Notes under the pieces: model-generated | Database searches by the model: none | The model's input: only the letters and a program-made list of their open reading frames with translations | Told to the model about the DNA's origin: nothing | Source: DATFVA01 sp963800255 | GTDB lineage: Bacteria; Bacteroidota; Ignavibacteria; Ignavibacteriales; Ignavibacteriaceae | Direction of reading: 5' to 3' | Assembly (NCBI GenBank): GCA_963800255.1 | Contig: CAWDAK010000013.1 | Coordinates: forward strand, 62,001-126,000 | DNA: 64,000 nt | Translations under genes and position numbers: made by a program | Part shown: piece by piece, positions 18,145 through 27,858 of the stretch | Numbering within the stretch: position 1 is the stretch's first letter | Layout: the number at the start of each line of letters is the position of its first letter

Positions 18145-19394
18145 AACTGCTGCGGTTAATAAATAAAAAGTACGCTTATTTTTCGGTTATCACCCTCCTG
18201 GCCGGGATCGGCTTTATATATTTCTTTATTCTGTACTTTATCAATCAGGAGGTGGTTGAGAAACTTCAGAACACAAAACAGGACGTCATAAAAAGTCTTG
18301 ACAGAGGCAACACAGTGAGTTTTTATCCCCTGGTTGAGATTAAGGATTTACCTGAAACTTCCCCTGCTGGAGTGAATGAGGTAGTTACAGACACAATGCT
18401 ATTTAATCCCGATGAGAATGAGCCGGATTCATATAAACAAATAAGGTTTATTTATTCTGTGAACGGGAAAAAATATCTTATTTATGTGAGGACAGATAAT
18501 ATTGAAACCGCGGATATACTTATTCCTGTCGGACTTCCGGCTTTCTTCCTTATCCTTGCGGTGCTGCTCATTTCCAATGTTATTATTAACAGGATTAATT
18601 TCAAAATCTGGAATCCATTCTACACAAACCTTGGCAGGCTTAAAGAATTTTCTGCTTCTGATAAGGAAGAAATAAATTTAATCCAGTCAGATATTGATGA
18701 GCTAAGGGATTTGAACAACACCCTTACTTCTCTAACAAACAGGATCAGGACGGATTACAGGCAGCTTAAGGAATTCTCTGAAAATGCGTCTCATGAACTT
18801 CAAACCCCTCTGAGTATCATCAAGGTAAAGATTGAAAGTCTTCTACAGGATGAGCAGCTGGAGAAAGAAAAAGTCGCAAAACTGCAGTCAATATACAGAA
18901 TGATCAACCGTCTCTCACGCTTAAATCAATCTCTGACTCTCCTCTCTAAGCTTGAGAGTATAGAATATGAAAAAAAGGATAATATTTTTCTGAAAGAATT
19001 TCTCGTTAAAAAAGTCCTTGAATTTCTGGAGATTGCAGAGGCTAAAGGAGTGACGATTAAGGAAAACTATTATTCCCGGAAAACGTTATCCATTAATGCA
19101 GATTTACTTGACATATTAATCTCAAATCTTCTATCGAATGCAGTCAGGTACAATGTTGAAAATGGCATAATTGAGATCGATTTGACGGATGATAAGCTTG
19201 TCATAAAGAATACAGGGGCTCCTCCTGCTAAAACCCCGGCAAAAATGTTTGAACGGTTTGAGAAAGGTGATACAACAGGGGGATCTTCGGGGTTGGGACT
19301 AACCATAGTTAAACAAATTTGCAATATGAACGAATTTGATATCCAGTACACTTTTAAAGATACGCTGCATATAATCCAAATCACTTTCCCTTAA
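18141..19394 (+). CDS. Sensor histidine kinase (partner of the 17467 regulator)
   Basis: A 417-aa inner-membrane kinase. Two membrane segments (about 14-35 and 128-150) flank a periplasmic domain of about 90 residues. HisKA holds His218 in FSENASHELQTPL; the ATP-binding domain has the N box DILISNLLSNAVRYN and the G box SSGLGLTIVKQI. The periplasmic domain has no recognisable ligand motif. It is translated together with the response regulator through a 4-bp overlap. The loop between the N and G boxes is short, as in CusS/QseC-like kinases. Confidence 0.93.
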   Translation: MKLLRLINKKYAYFSVITLLAGIGFIYFFILYFINQEVVEKLQNTKQDVIKSLDRGNTVSFYPLVEIKDLPETSPAGVNEVVTDTMLFNPDENEPDSYKQIRFIYSVNGKKYLIYVRTDNIETADILIPVGLPAFFLILAVLLISNVIINRINFKIWNPFYTNLGRLKEFSASDKEEINLIQSDIDELRDLNNTLTSLTNRIRTDYRQLKEFSENASHELQTPLSIIKVKIESLLQDEQLEKEKVAKLQSIYRMINRLSRLNQSLTLLSKLESIEYEKKDNIFLKEFLVKKVLEFLEIAEAKGVTIKENYYSRKTLSINADLLDILISNLLSNAVRYNVENGIIEIDLTDDKLVIKNTGAPPAKTPAKMFERFEKGDTTGGSSGLGLTIVKQICNMNEFDIQYTFKDTLHIIQITFP

Positions 19395-19464
19395 TCTTCT
19401 GCCTCAATTACAGATTTTCTACAGATTTTAAAAATATAATTACATCCTTAAATCAGGTGTTAAG

Positions 19465-20718
19465 ATGAGATATGTTGTTGTTATCATATTTATTGTCTAT
19501 GTGAGTGGAATCCTTCCAGCGCAGGAAATCAGCCATGATTCACTTACTCTGGATCAGGCGATTAATCTCGCATTAAAGAGGAATCTCAATATTCAGATTG
19601 CCAGGAAAGAAATAAAGAAAAATGAATACTCCATAAATGAAAATAACGCTTCACTGCTGCCTTCCATTTCAGGGAAATCACACTACCTTTACGCTCCAGA
19701 AGCTGGGTATGATCCTGCCGTTACGAACGGAGGGGAATATGGATTGCGGTTATCCGCAGATTATACTCTATATAACGGCGGCATAAATCATCTGGAAATT
19801 AATAAAGCGAATAAGAAAAGTAATCTTTCGGAATTAAGTCTCATAAAGGCTAAGGCGGATTTAACTGCAGAGGTTCGTGCAGTATATTTTGAAATGGATA
19901 ATGCAGGAAGAGAAATCGATTATCAGACTGAAGCTCTGAAAAGTCTTCAGGATTATTATGATTACTTAAAGGAGGCTCAATCGGGAGGAAGTGCAACACA
20001 AAGTGATGTATTAAAAACTCAGGTTGATCTGAACAATTCTAAGATCGGCCTTGAAGATGCCGTCTTACAATTTCAAAAGTTAAAAAGGGAATTGTTCAAC
20101 ATATTATCTATTCCCCAGGATACAAGCATCGCGTTAATAAGACCTGCTGAAATAGATACAACACTCCCGCCCGGGGAATCCCCGGACCAATTTATTGAAG
20201 TAAAAATAGCCGGGATGGAAGCTTCATTAAACCGGTTTGATATACAAACTGCACAGGCTGAAAGGCTTCCCGTTATAAATCTTTCCGGGGATGCTGGAGT
20301 GCTTGGGGTGAAACCGGAGAATTACCGGGATGATTTGGGGTATTCAGCTTCTATTGATATCAATGTACCCATTTTTTCCTGGGGGAAAATAGATGCAAAA
20401 ATTCAGCAGGCGACTGTTTCATATGAACAATCAGAACTTAAATCTGCCCTTTTAGAGAAAAACCTTCAGCTTGTCAAAGATTCGTTGATAACAGAATTTC
20501 AACTTGCAAAGAAGAAAATGGCAGCATACAGACAAAATATTAAAACAGCCGAGGATAATTTTTATTACTCGAAAGCATTATTTATCGGGGGGAGCGGTTC
20601 AACGCTTGAAGTTCTGGATGCCTACCGGCTGTTGAATGACACTAAGACAAATTATAGTAACTCAATATTAACACTTCAGCAGGCACGGGTAGAACTGCTT
20701 AAATTATACGGCAAATAG
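19465..20718 (+). CDS. TolC family outer membrane efflux protein
   Basis: A 417-aa outer-membrane channel for a tripartite efflux system. It has a signal peptide (MRYVVVIIFIVYVSGILPAQ) and a duplicated OEP domain rich in long helices. LTLDQAINLALKRNLNIQIA is the typical first OEP block, and the second repeat includes LPVINLSGDAG and the helical SGSTLEVLDAYRLLNDTKTNY. It is followed after 3 bp by the adaptor and then the RND pump, so all three components lie in one operon. Confidence 0.92.
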   Translation: MRYVVVIIFIVYVSGILPAQEISHDSLTLDQAINLALKRNLNIQIARKEIKKNEYSINENNASLLPSISGKSHYLYAPEAGYDPAVTNGGEYGLRLSADYTLYNGGINHLEINKANKKSNLSELSLIKAKADLTAEVRAVYFEMDNAGREIDYQTEALKSLQDYYDYLKEAQSGGSATQSDVLKTQVDLNNSKIGLEDAVLQFQKLKRELFNILSIPQDTSIALIRPAEIDTTLPPGESPDQFIEVKIAGMEASLNRFDIQTAQAERLPVINLSGDAGVLGVKPENYRDDLGYSASIDINVPIFSWGKIDAKIQQATVSYEQSELKSALLEKNLQLVKDSLITEFQLAKKKMAAYRQNIKTAEDNFYYSKALFIGGSGSTLEVLDAYRLLNDTKTNYSNSILTLQQARVELLKLYGK

Positions 20719-20721
20719 TAT

Positions 20722-21723
20722 ATGAAATCAAAAACATTAACTTTGTTCATCTGCCTTTTTATTCCCTTAATGCTGCTATTGATAAATGGATGTTCAAATA
20801 ACCAAACCGGAGATAGCAGCACAAAGGATTCATCACAGACCGTAGTTCCCGTTAGAGTAGATTCTATCAAGAAAGAAACTCTCAATGTGATTGTATTGGC
20901 AGATGGTGTTACTTCTGCTCAGCAGCAGTATAAAATTATTTCACCGGTTGCTGGTGTTATAACCCGCTTCAATTTTTATAACGGGGATAATGTGAATGAG
21001 GGAGAGATAATAGCATCGATAATACCTAAAGAATCTTATGCAGCTGTAAAAGGGGCTGAAACTATGATAAGTAAAGCCCGAACCGAAGAGCAGAAAGCTG
21101 AGGCAGAAAGAACACTCAAAATTGCCGAGCAAAGCGCAAATCAGATTCCGATAACAGCTCCTTTTTCGGGAGTCCTGGTAAACAGAACTAAAAACGAGAA
21201 TGAAGTTGTAAATGAAGGTGACCTTATAGCTTCACTGATAAATAAAAATTCCATTTTATTTATTGCACAGGTTCCCGCCGATTCAATCAGCAGTATAGAG
21301 ATAGGACAACGCGTACGTATTGTATTTCCTTCAAAACAGGGGAAAGAATTTAACGGAACGGTCAAAAGAATAGAGCCCCGGGTTAACATGGAAACTCAGA
21401 CTTTTCCCGTTCAAGTTGAAATAAATAATCTTCAAATGGCTTTTGCAGATTCTCTTTACGGTGAAGCTTCTATAATTGTAGGTGAACACCGTGATGTCCT
21501 CGTAGTTCCGGTAAAAGCGGTAATACACGATGAAGAAAACGATACCTATTCTGTAACCCTAATTGATCAGGATAGTATCTCATATACAGCGAATGTTCAT
21601 ATAGGTATAAAAAGAGATTCACTTGAGGAAATCCACGCTGAAAATTTAATGCCGGGCATGAAAGTAATAGTCGAGGGAAATTACGGACTGCCTGATTCCA
21701 CGAAGGTAAGTATAAAAAAATGA
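20722..21723 (+). CDS. Efflux RND periplasmic adaptor (membrane fusion protein), lipoprotein
   Basis: A 333-aa adaptor linking the RND pump to the TolC channel. The lipobox LLINGC predicts lipidation at Cys24. A short hairpin region with KAEAERTLKIAEQSANQ is flanked by the two lipoyl halves (YKIISPVAGVITRFNFYNGDNVNEGE and ITAPFSGVLVNRT), then beta-barrel and membrane-proximal domains. The coiled-coil hairpin is unusually short, so contact with TolC may be limited. The stop overlaps the RND gene start by 4 bp (ATGA). Confidence 0.93.
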   Translation: MKSKTLTLFICLFIPLMLLLINGCSNNQTGDSSTKDSSQTVVPVRVDSIKKETLNVIVLADGVTSAQQQYKIISPVAGVITRFNFYNGDNVNEGEIIASIIPKESYAAVKGAETMISKARTEEQKAEAERTLKIAEQSANQIPITAPFSGVLVNRTKNENEVVNEGDLIASLINKNSILFIAQVPADSISSIEIGQRVRIVFPSKQGKEFNGTVKRIEPRVNMETQTFPVQVEINNLQMAFADSLYGEASIIVGEHRDVLVVPVKAVIHDEENDTYSVTLIDQDSISYTANVHIGIKRDSLEEIHAENLMPGMKVIVEGNYGLPDSTKVSIKK

Positions 21724-24700
21724 ATATTTTTTCGTTTATTCAAAGACATACGCGTGGACTTATCTTCGTAGTATCTGTTCTGGTGCTGGCAGGTGTGTTT
21801 ACAGTTTTAAATTTACCGGTCTCAATTTTTCCGGACATTACCTTTCCAAGGATAGTTGTTCTTGCTGATAATGGTGAACAGCCGGCCGAAAAAGTAATGG
21901 TGCAGATCACCAAGCCGCTAGAGGAAACGATAAATTCGCTTCCCGGCGTAACAGATGTCCGCTCAACTACCTCAAGAGGTTCAGCAGAGATATCTGTAAA
22001 TTTTGAATGGGGTACCGATATTATTCAGTCGCAGCAGCTTCTGCAGGGAAAAATATCCCAGATAAGAAATCAACTGCCTTCATCAGCAAGTATCCAGGTA
22101 GAAAGAATGAATGCTACTTTCTTTCCGATAATGGGTTACGCTTTAACTTCCGATTCTGTTAGTCTTGTTAAAATGAGGGATATTGCTCTTTATACGTTGC
22201 GTCCGGCAATCAGCCGGATAAAAGGAGTTTCGCAGGTTCGTGTAGTGGGTGGTGATACAAAGGAATATCTTGTCCGCGTCGACCCTGCAAAGATGCATTC
22301 TTACGGAATCAGCATCCAGCAGGTTACTGATGCTATTTCAAAGACGAATATTGTAAGTTCAGCGGGATTGATGGACGCAAATTATCACCTGTATTTAACT
22401 CTGGCCGACAACACTTATCAATCAATGGAAGATATAGGTAATACAGTCGTCAAGTCATCCGGAGTTTCTCCGGTCTATTTAAAAAACATTGCTTCTGTTA
22501 CTGCTTCGGTAGAGGATAATTATATACGGGTTACGGCTGATGGAAAACGTGCTGTACTTGTTAATATTCTTCGGCAGCCGGGAGGAAATACTGTGCAGAT
22601 TGCTTCCGACGTTGAAAAGATGTGGGGCGATGTAAAATCTCAGATCCCTTCGGGTATTAAAATATCTAATTTTTATAACCAGGCTGACCTGGTAAATGAA
22701 TCTTTCAAAAGTGTTAGAGACAGTATCGGAATTGGTGTAATCCTTGCGATAATCGTATTGTTAATCTTTCTGAAGAATTGGCGGATTACTTTTGTTGCAG
22801 CAATCGTGATACCTATAACTGTGGCTATAACAGTTCTGCTTTTGATGGCCGTAAACGAAACCTTAAATATTATGACGCTCGGAGGAATTGCTGCGGCAAT
22901 AGGCTTAATAATAGATGATAATATTGTAATAATCGAAAATATCTTTCGTCATTTCAAAGAAGGACATGAAAAATTAGCTGATGCCATTGGCGGATCAATT
23001 AAAGAACTATTTACAGCTGTGATAGGCTCCAGTACCAGTACGATTATCATATTTCTTCCTTTTGCGTTTCTTTCCGGGGTCACGGGAGCCTTCTTCAAAT
23101 CACTTTCACTAACGATGGCGCTTTCACTTATTGTTTCCCTATTTCTTTCTTTGTTCTTTGGACCCCTCCTTGCCTCAAAATTACTTCATCCCAGGGATTT
23201 TGAAAAAGAAAGCAGTAAAGAAAAAGAGGGGAAAATTGAGTCATATTATAAAAGATTTTTAGGTTTTATAATCCACAGAAAATTTCTTGTCATTCCCGTC
23301 ATCCTTTTTCTTATCGCCGCTGGTTATTTTATTTATTCGTCAATCGGGAGCGGATTTATGCCCGAAATGGATGAGGGGGCTTTCATTCTTGATTATACCT
23401 CACCTCCCGGAACATCCCTGCAGGAGACGAACAGGATGCTGATGAACGTCGAACAGATAATTATGCACATTCCTGAAGTTGAATCATATTCGAGGAGAAC
23501 AGGTACACAATTAGGATTTTTTATAACAGAACCCAACAATGGTGATTATCTGATAAAATTAAAAAATAACAGGAGCAGAGGAATTAATGCGATTATAGAT
23601 GAATTAAGGACCAGGGTGGAAAATACCGAGCCGGCACTGCAGATTGAATTCGGGCAGGCTATGCAGGACTTAATAGGTGATCTTACAAGTGTACCGTCAC
23701 CCGTTGAAATTAAAGTTTTCGGTGAAGATAAATCCCTGATTCAGAAAAAAGCCAGGGAAATTACACAACTGATATCAAATATTAATGGAGTTGTGGATGT
23801 CTTTGATGGGATAGTTATTAGCGGTCCCGCTTATATTATTAACTTTAATCTTCCGGCAATATCCAGAGCAGGCTTTACTGTCGAAGAATTGAGCAAGATT
23901 ATAAACAACGATATCCAGGGTGATGTAACCACACAGATTCAGAAGGGGGAAAAATTAATTGGTGTCAGGGTAAGACTGCCCGATGAATATCGCAGCGATA
24001 TAGATTTGCTGAAATCGATAAGAGTTACCTCTTCCAATGGTAATTCGTATCTGCTTGGTTCACTGGCTGACTTCAGGATTGATCCTGGACAGTCGGAAAT
24101 AGACAGGGAAAATCTGAAGCAGATGGTTGCTGTAACTTCAAGAATATCGGGAAGAGACCTTGGCAGCACGATAAGTGATATTAAGAGTGTGCTTAATAAT
24201 AAACTTAATCTTCCGTCAGGAGTGACGCTGGAGTACGGAGGAACTTTTAAAACCCAGCAGGAATCATTTCAAGGCCTGCTGAAAGTATTACTTGCTTCTT
24301 CATTGCTTGTTATTCTCGTGCTGGTAATTGAATTTGAAAAGTTCCTGGTTCCGTTGTCAATATATCTTGTAGCAATTTTGTCATTATTCGGAGTTGTATC
24401 TGCTCTCTGGGTTACCAATGTTAATTTCAACATTTCAAGCTTTATGGGAGCCATAATGATGGTCGGCATTGTAGCCGAGAATAGTATTTTCCTTGCGCAT
24501 TATTTTTTCATTTTCCGGAACCGCGGGATGGAAAGAATTGAGGCTGTAATCAATGCAAGCGTGGTCCGTTCGCGCCCGATAATTATGACCGCCCTTGCGG
24601 CTATACTTGCATTAATGCCGCTTGCCCTGGGTATTGGTGCTGGCTCTCAGATGCAGCAGCCTTTAGCGCTTGCTGTAATAGGAGGTTTTACGCTATCAAG

Positions 24701-24764
24701 TTTATTACTCCTTTTCATTCTTCCGGTATTATTATCAATCACACGAAAAAAGAATAAAAAATAA
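21720..24764 (+). CDS. Efflux RND transporter permease
   Basis: A 1014-aa inner-membrane proton-driven pump with 12 membrane segments and two large periplasmic loops. Landmarks are the N-terminus FSFIQRHTRGLIFVVSVLVLAG, SIFPDITFPRIVV, the TM4 proton-relay pair in GLIIDDNIVIIEN, and FMPEMDEGAFILDY at the start of the second half. The last is closer to CzcA/HME-type pumps than to AcrB, but the CzcA metal-site DFGxxxDGA motif is absent, so the substrate class is unresolved. The C-terminus ends in a short Lys run. It is the last gene of the two-component/TolC/MFP/RND cassette. Confidence 0.94.
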   Translation: MNIFSFIQRHTRGLIFVVSVLVLAGVFTVLNLPVSIFPDITFPRIVVLADNGEQPAEKVMVQITKPLEETINSLPGVTDVRSTTSRGSAEISVNFEWGTDIIQSQQLLQGKISQIRNQLPSSASIQVERMNATFFPIMGYALTSDSVSLVKMRDIALYTLRPAISRIKGVSQVRVVGGDTKEYLVRVDPAKMHSYGISIQQVTDAISKTNIVSSAGLMDANYHLYLTLADNTYQSMEDIGNTVVKSSGVSPVYLKNIASVTASVEDNYIRVTADGKRAVLVNILRQPGGNTVQIASDVEKMWGDVKSQIPSGIKISNFYNQADLVNESFKSVRDSIGIGVILAIIVLLIFLKNWRITFVAAIVIPITVAITVLLLMAVNETLNIMTLGGIAAAIGLIIDDNIVIIENIFRHFKEGHEKLADAIGGSIKELFTAVIGSSTSTIIIFLPFAFLSGVTGAFFKSLSLTMALSLIVSLFLSLFFGPLLASKLLHPRDFEKESSKEKEGKIESYYKRFLGFIIHRKFLVIPVILFLIAAGYFIYSSIGSGFMPEMDEGAFILDYTSPPGTSLQETNRMLMNVEQIIMHIPEVESYSRRTGTQLGFFITEPNNGDYLIKLKNNRSRGINAIIDELRTRVENTEPALQIEFGQAMQDLIGDLTSVPSPVEIKVFGEDKSLIQKKAREITQLISNINGVVDVFDGIVISGPAYIINFNLPAISRAGFTVEELSKIINNDIQGDVTTQIQKGEKLIGVRVRLPDEYRSDIDLLKSIRVTSSNGNSYLLGSLADFRIDPGQSEIDRENLKQMVAVTSRISGRDLGSTISDIKSVLNNKLNLPSGVTLEYGGTFKTQQESFQGLLKVLLASSLLVILVLVIEFEKFLVPLSIYLVAILSLFGVVSALWVTNVNFNISSFMGAIMMVGIVAENSIFLAHYFFIFRNRGMERIEAVINASVVRSRPIIMTALAAILALMPLALGIGAGSQMQQPLALAVIGGFTLSSLLLLFILPVLLSITRKKNKK

Positions 24765-24803
24765 ATTTTAATTTTTGTCAGATAAATATATCAAGGAGTT
24801 TGA

Positions 24804-24896
24804 ATGAAAAGATTCATAATTCTTTCATTTCTATTCATTTTGCCTGCATACAGTTTAGTATTTCCAAAGATGGTCCATAAACGCTTTCAGAAATGA
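24804..24896 (+). CDS. Small open frame, 30 aa, signal-peptide-like, perhaps a remnant
   Basis: ATG preceded by AAGGAG at a good distance. The frame encodes a short hydrophobic signal-like peptide (MKRFIILSFLFILPAYS) followed by about 13 residues (PKMVHKRFQK) and a stop. The tail resembles the start of PepSY-like proteins such as the next gene, so this may be a truncated duplicate of it. It could equally be a small peptide gene or chance. Confidence 0.35.
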   Translation: MKRFIILSFLFILPAYSLVFPKMVHKRFQK

Positions 24897-24987
24897 GCGG
24901 CAGATGATGATTGTCAACTAATCTTTCAGATTTATTCCAGATTTCTTTTTTATTATTGGAAAGACATAAAAAAAAGGAGAAAAAATA

Positions 24988-25470
24988 ATGAAAAAAATAA
25001 GCATTTTAATGATAGCAATGTTCCTTGTTTTTGCTGTATCCATTTCTGCGCAGCAGAAGAATTCAAAGGTTCCTGAAAATGTCAGCAAAGCATTCCAAAC
25101 TGCGCATCCTGATGCGAAGGACATCAGCTGGGATAAGGAAGGGATTAATTATGAAGCCAATTATAAGGTGAATGGCAGTAATTATTCTGTAGTTATCACC
25201 GATTTAGGCAAAATCCTTGAAACAGAAACTGAGTTAAAAACTTCGGATTTACCGCAGGGTGTAATAAAATATATCAACGATAATTACAGCGGTTATACTC
25301 TTTCAGGTGCTGCAAAGATTGTTGATGATAAGGGAAATACTAAATATGAGGCAGAAATAAGTAAAGGAAGTGAATCAAAAGATGTAATGTTCGATCAGAA
25401 TGGAAATCCTATTCATCATAAGAAGGAAAGCAAGGAAAATGAAGAAGAAGAGGATGAAGATCAGGATTAG
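24988..25470 (+). CDS. PepSY-like (putative beta-lactamase-inhibitor-like) periplasmic protein
   Basis: A 160-aa exported protein with a signal peptide ending at SISAQ and two PepSY-like repeats: VPENVSKAFQTAHPDAKDISWDKE followed by EANYKVNGSNYSVVIT, then LPQGVIKYINDNYSGYTL and KYEAEISKG. The C-terminus is strongly acidic (KENEEEEDEDQD). A GGAG ribosome binding site precedes the ATG. Members of this family are common in Bacteroidota and often sit near two-component and efflux genes; their role is unclear. It lies just downstream of the RND cassette and ends at a strong terminator. Confidence 0.85.
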   Translation: MKKISILMIAMFLVFAVSISAQQKNSKVPENVSKAFQTAHPDAKDISWDKEGINYEANYKVNGSNYSVVITDLGKILETETELKTSDLPQGVIKYINDNYSGYTLSGAAKIVDDKGNTKYEAEISKGSESKDVMFDQNGNPIHHKKESKENEEEEDEDQD

Positions 25471-25505
25471 GCTATAATTTCACAATTCCCACACTAGAAT
25501 ATCCT

Positions 25506-25543
25506 AAGGATGAGCCGGTACAAACGGATCATCCTTTTTTTTT
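25506..25543 (+). terminator. Rho-independent terminator after the PepSY-like gene
   Basis: AAGGATGA / TCATCCTT stem with a 15-base loop followed by a run of T. It closes the transcription unit that begins upstream with the efflux cassette. Confidence 0.88.
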
Positions 25544-25650
25544 AACTTCCTGTGATCTATGCAATATTCTTCATTTCTTAGCTAAAATATAATCCTGTTA
25601 GCCATATTTTTATTGATCAGCAAAAGTTATTAGACTAAATTGCATAGGCA

Positions 25651-26511
25651 ATGCAGAAAATTTCTTTTGCGAAAATGAGTGGTGCGGGTAATGATTTCAT
25701 CCTTATTTATAAGGATTCCTACCCTGATTTAGTTCTTTCTAATAAATTGGTTCAAAACCTCTGCAGCCGGCATAACGGTATTGGTGCAGACGGGATTATT
25801 ACTGTTTCGGGATCAAATGACTACGATTTTGTAATGGAATATTTTAATGCTGACGGGTCTACTGGAAGTCTCTGTGGAAACGGAGCCCGTTGTGCGTTGA
25901 CTTATGCATCGAGGGTTTTCAGACTGAACAATGAAGTCCGCTTCCTGTCGAATGGTACTGAATACCGTGGAGAGATCCTCGAAAATTCCGTACGGTTTTA
26001 TTTTAATGAACCGACAAATCTTAAACGGGACTTTAAGGTTAAGGCAGGCGGACAGCTGATTTCAGCTGATTATATAAACACGGGTTCGCCTCATGTGGTC
26101 ATATACCTTGAGGCAATTGTGAAGGATGCTGTAAAACCTGCTGCACGTTACTCTAAGTTAAGTGAAGTTCCTGTTGATTCCCTGGGGAGGGAAATTCGTT
26201 ATCTTCCTGAATTCTCCCCGGAAGGAACCAATGTGAATTTTATTAACCCTGTAAACGGAAAATTGTATATAAGAACATATGAACGCGGGGTAGAAAATGA
26301 AACCCTCGCCTGCGGTACCGGAGCGGCGGCCTCCGCACTAATTAGCTTCTTTAGAAATGATCTTAAACCTCCTATTGCATTGCATACGTTCGGAGGAGAT
26401 GAAATAATTGTTGATTTTAAATTTGAAGATAAAACAATAAAAGAATTATCTTTGATAGGTCCGGTTAAAACTACTTTTACCGGGGAGTTTTTGCTAAATA
26501 AATATTTATAA
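25651..26511 (+). CDS. dapF: Diaminopimelate epimerase
   Basis: Converts LL- to meso-diaminopimelate for lysine and peptidoglycan synthesis, in the cytoplasm. The 286-aa length is normal. The two catalytic cysteines are present: Cys75 in GSLCGNGARC and Cys221 in LACGTGAAAS. The N-terminal KMSGAGNDFI and TGSPHVV blocks are also typical. The start ATG at 25651 directly begins the conserved block. It follows a terminator, so it has its own promoter. The gene immediately downstream begins 15 bp later. Confidence 0.96.
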   Translation: MQKISFAKMSGAGNDFILIYKDSYPDLVLSNKLVQNLCSRHNGIGADGIITVSGSNDYDFVMEYFNADGSTGSLCGNGARCALTYASRVFRLNNEVRFLSNGTEYRGEILENSVRFYFNEPTNLKRDFKVKAGGQLISADYINTGSPHVVIYLEAIVKDAVKPAARYSKLSEVPVDSLGREIRYLPEFSPEGTNVNFINPVNGKLYIRTYERGVENETLACGTGAAASALISFFRNDLKPPIALHTFGGDEIIVDFKFEDKTIKELSLIGPVKTTFTGEFLLNKYL

Positions 26512-26526
26512 ATGTTTGGAGCGTAA

Positions 26527-26841
26527 ATGCCAAAAGTTATTTTCACAATTGAGTATGAAATCCCGGCTGAAAAAAAAGATGATTATATCGCAGTTATCAA
26601 GGAACTGAAGAGTCTCCTTAATCCGGAAGGTCTTGAAAATTATTCAGTATATGAGACAAAAGGTAAGAATCATCACTACCAGGAACAATATACTTTTAAT
26701 TCTGTTGAAGCATACGAAGCCTTTGATGATGATCAGAGTGAGAGAATAAACATCCTGATAAATAAACTGAACGACATGACCGTTGAGGGAACTACAAAAT
26801 ATACAACACTCTACGGAATGCTTGAAAACAACTCACAGTAG
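26527..26841 (+). CDS. Small protein, possible dimeric alpha/beta-barrel (ABM-like)
   Basis: A 104-aa soluble protein. The pattern of KVIFTIEYEIPAEKKDDYIAVI, then YSVYETKGKNHHYQEQYTF, then SVEAYEAFDDD resembles antibiotic-biosynthesis-monooxygenase-type ferredoxin-like folds. No catalytic residue can be named. A GGAG ribosome binding site lies before the ATG, and it starts 15 bp after dapF, so the two are probably co-transcribed. A small GC-rich hairpin without a T-run follows at 26849..26865. Confidence 0.65.
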   Translation: MPKVIFTIEYEIPAEKKDDYIAVIKELKSLLNPEGLENYSVYETKGKNHHYQEQYTFNSVEAYEAFDDDQSERINILINKLNDMTVEGTTKYTTLYGMLENNSQ

Positions 26842-26974
26842 GCTAAATGCGGCTGCCAGAGCCGCTCATTCCTCTAAAGGGGTATCCATTGATATTTACC
26901 TTTTACCAAATGATACAAAAAAATTATTATTTTAAGTGTTATAAATAATTATATCTAATTATTACGGCGTGTAC

Positions 26975-27850
26975 ATGAACAAATCCCTGCACCGTATTTA
27001 TGTAGTTCTTTTTATAATCGTAGGTGTCGGAGCAACACTTCTGCTCGGCGTTTATGGTTACAAGTATTATACAACTCCCATTGAAGAAAGATTTTTCCAG
27101 CCGCATTATGACTTGCTGAAGCCAAGCGGGATGCTGGGTCATGGCTTTGGTATTATCGGAAGCCTGATGATGATTTTCGGGGTAGCCATTTATATGATAC
27201 GGAAAAGGGTAAGAACATTCTTTAACCTGGGATTCTTAAAACATTGGTTGGAATTTCACATCTTTTTGTGCACTGTTGGTCCAATCCTGGTTCTTTACCA
27301 TACAGCTTTTAAATTCGGCGGAATAGTGGCGGTAAGTTTCTGGAGTATGGTGGCTGTTGTAGCAAGCGGTGTTGTCGGGAGGTTTATTTATGTGCAGATT
27401 CCAAGAACCATCCAGGGTAAGGAGCTAAGTGTTAAGGAATTGAATGACATCAACGAGGATCTTACCCGTAGACTGAGGATAGAATACTCGATAAACGGTA
27501 ATATTTTATCAAAACTTGAAAAACACTCTCATACTGATAAATATAAGCAGGTGGGATTTGGAACGAGTTTTGTTATGATGATACAGGACTATTTCGGCAC
27601 CCGTTCAGTCCTGCATCAGATTAAACGTGAATTAAGGAATTTGAACCTTAAAAGTGAGAGAGAAAAGGAAGTTCTAAGGATTTCAAGGTCAAAACTCACG
27701 CTCTCCCGGAAGATCGGGATGCTGCGTACCACGCAGAAATTGTTCAGGTACTGGCATATTGTGCATCTGCCATTTGCTATTACAATGTTCGTAATAATGT
27801 TTATTCATATCGCAGTTACTATTATTTTTGGTTATAAATGGATTTTTTAG
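26975..27850 (+). CDS. Predicted membrane b-type cytochrome-like protein with conserved-looking membrane histidines
   Basis: A 291-aa inner-membrane protein with about five membrane segments (roughly 8-30, 57-76, 93-112, 116-140, 260-287). Histidines lie in or at the edges of them: His56, His95, His109, His261, His264 and His278, a pattern suited to one or two b hemes. A charged cytoplasmic or periplasmic loop of about 110 residues separates TM4 and TM5. I do not recognise a named family. It opens the multiheme cytochrome block, so I infer a quinol or electron-transfer role. ATG 26975 is chosen over GTG 26969. Confidence 0.65.
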   Translation: MNKSLHRIYVVLFIIVGVGATLLLGVYGYKYYTTPIEERFFQPHYDLLKPSGMLGHGFGIIGSLMMIFGVAIYMIRKRVRTFFNLGFLKHWLEFHIFLCTVGPILVLYHTAFKFGGIVAVSFWSMVAVVASGVVGRFIYVQIPRTIQGKELSVKELNDINEDLTRRLRIEYSINGNILSKLEKHSHTDKYKQVGFGTSFVMMIQDYFGTRSVLHQIKRELRNLNLKSEREKEVLRISRSKLTLSRKIGMLRTTQKLFRYWHIVHLPFAITMFVIMFIHIAVTIIFGYKWIF

Positions 27851-27858
27851 GAGGAAAG

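Noticed and set aside
21720..24764. Assigning the RND pump as a heavy-metal (CzcA/CusA) exporter because a CDF zinc exporter is nearby.
   Set aside because: The second-half motif is CzcA-like, but the metal-specific TM4 signature is not present, and proximity to the CDF gene alone is weak.
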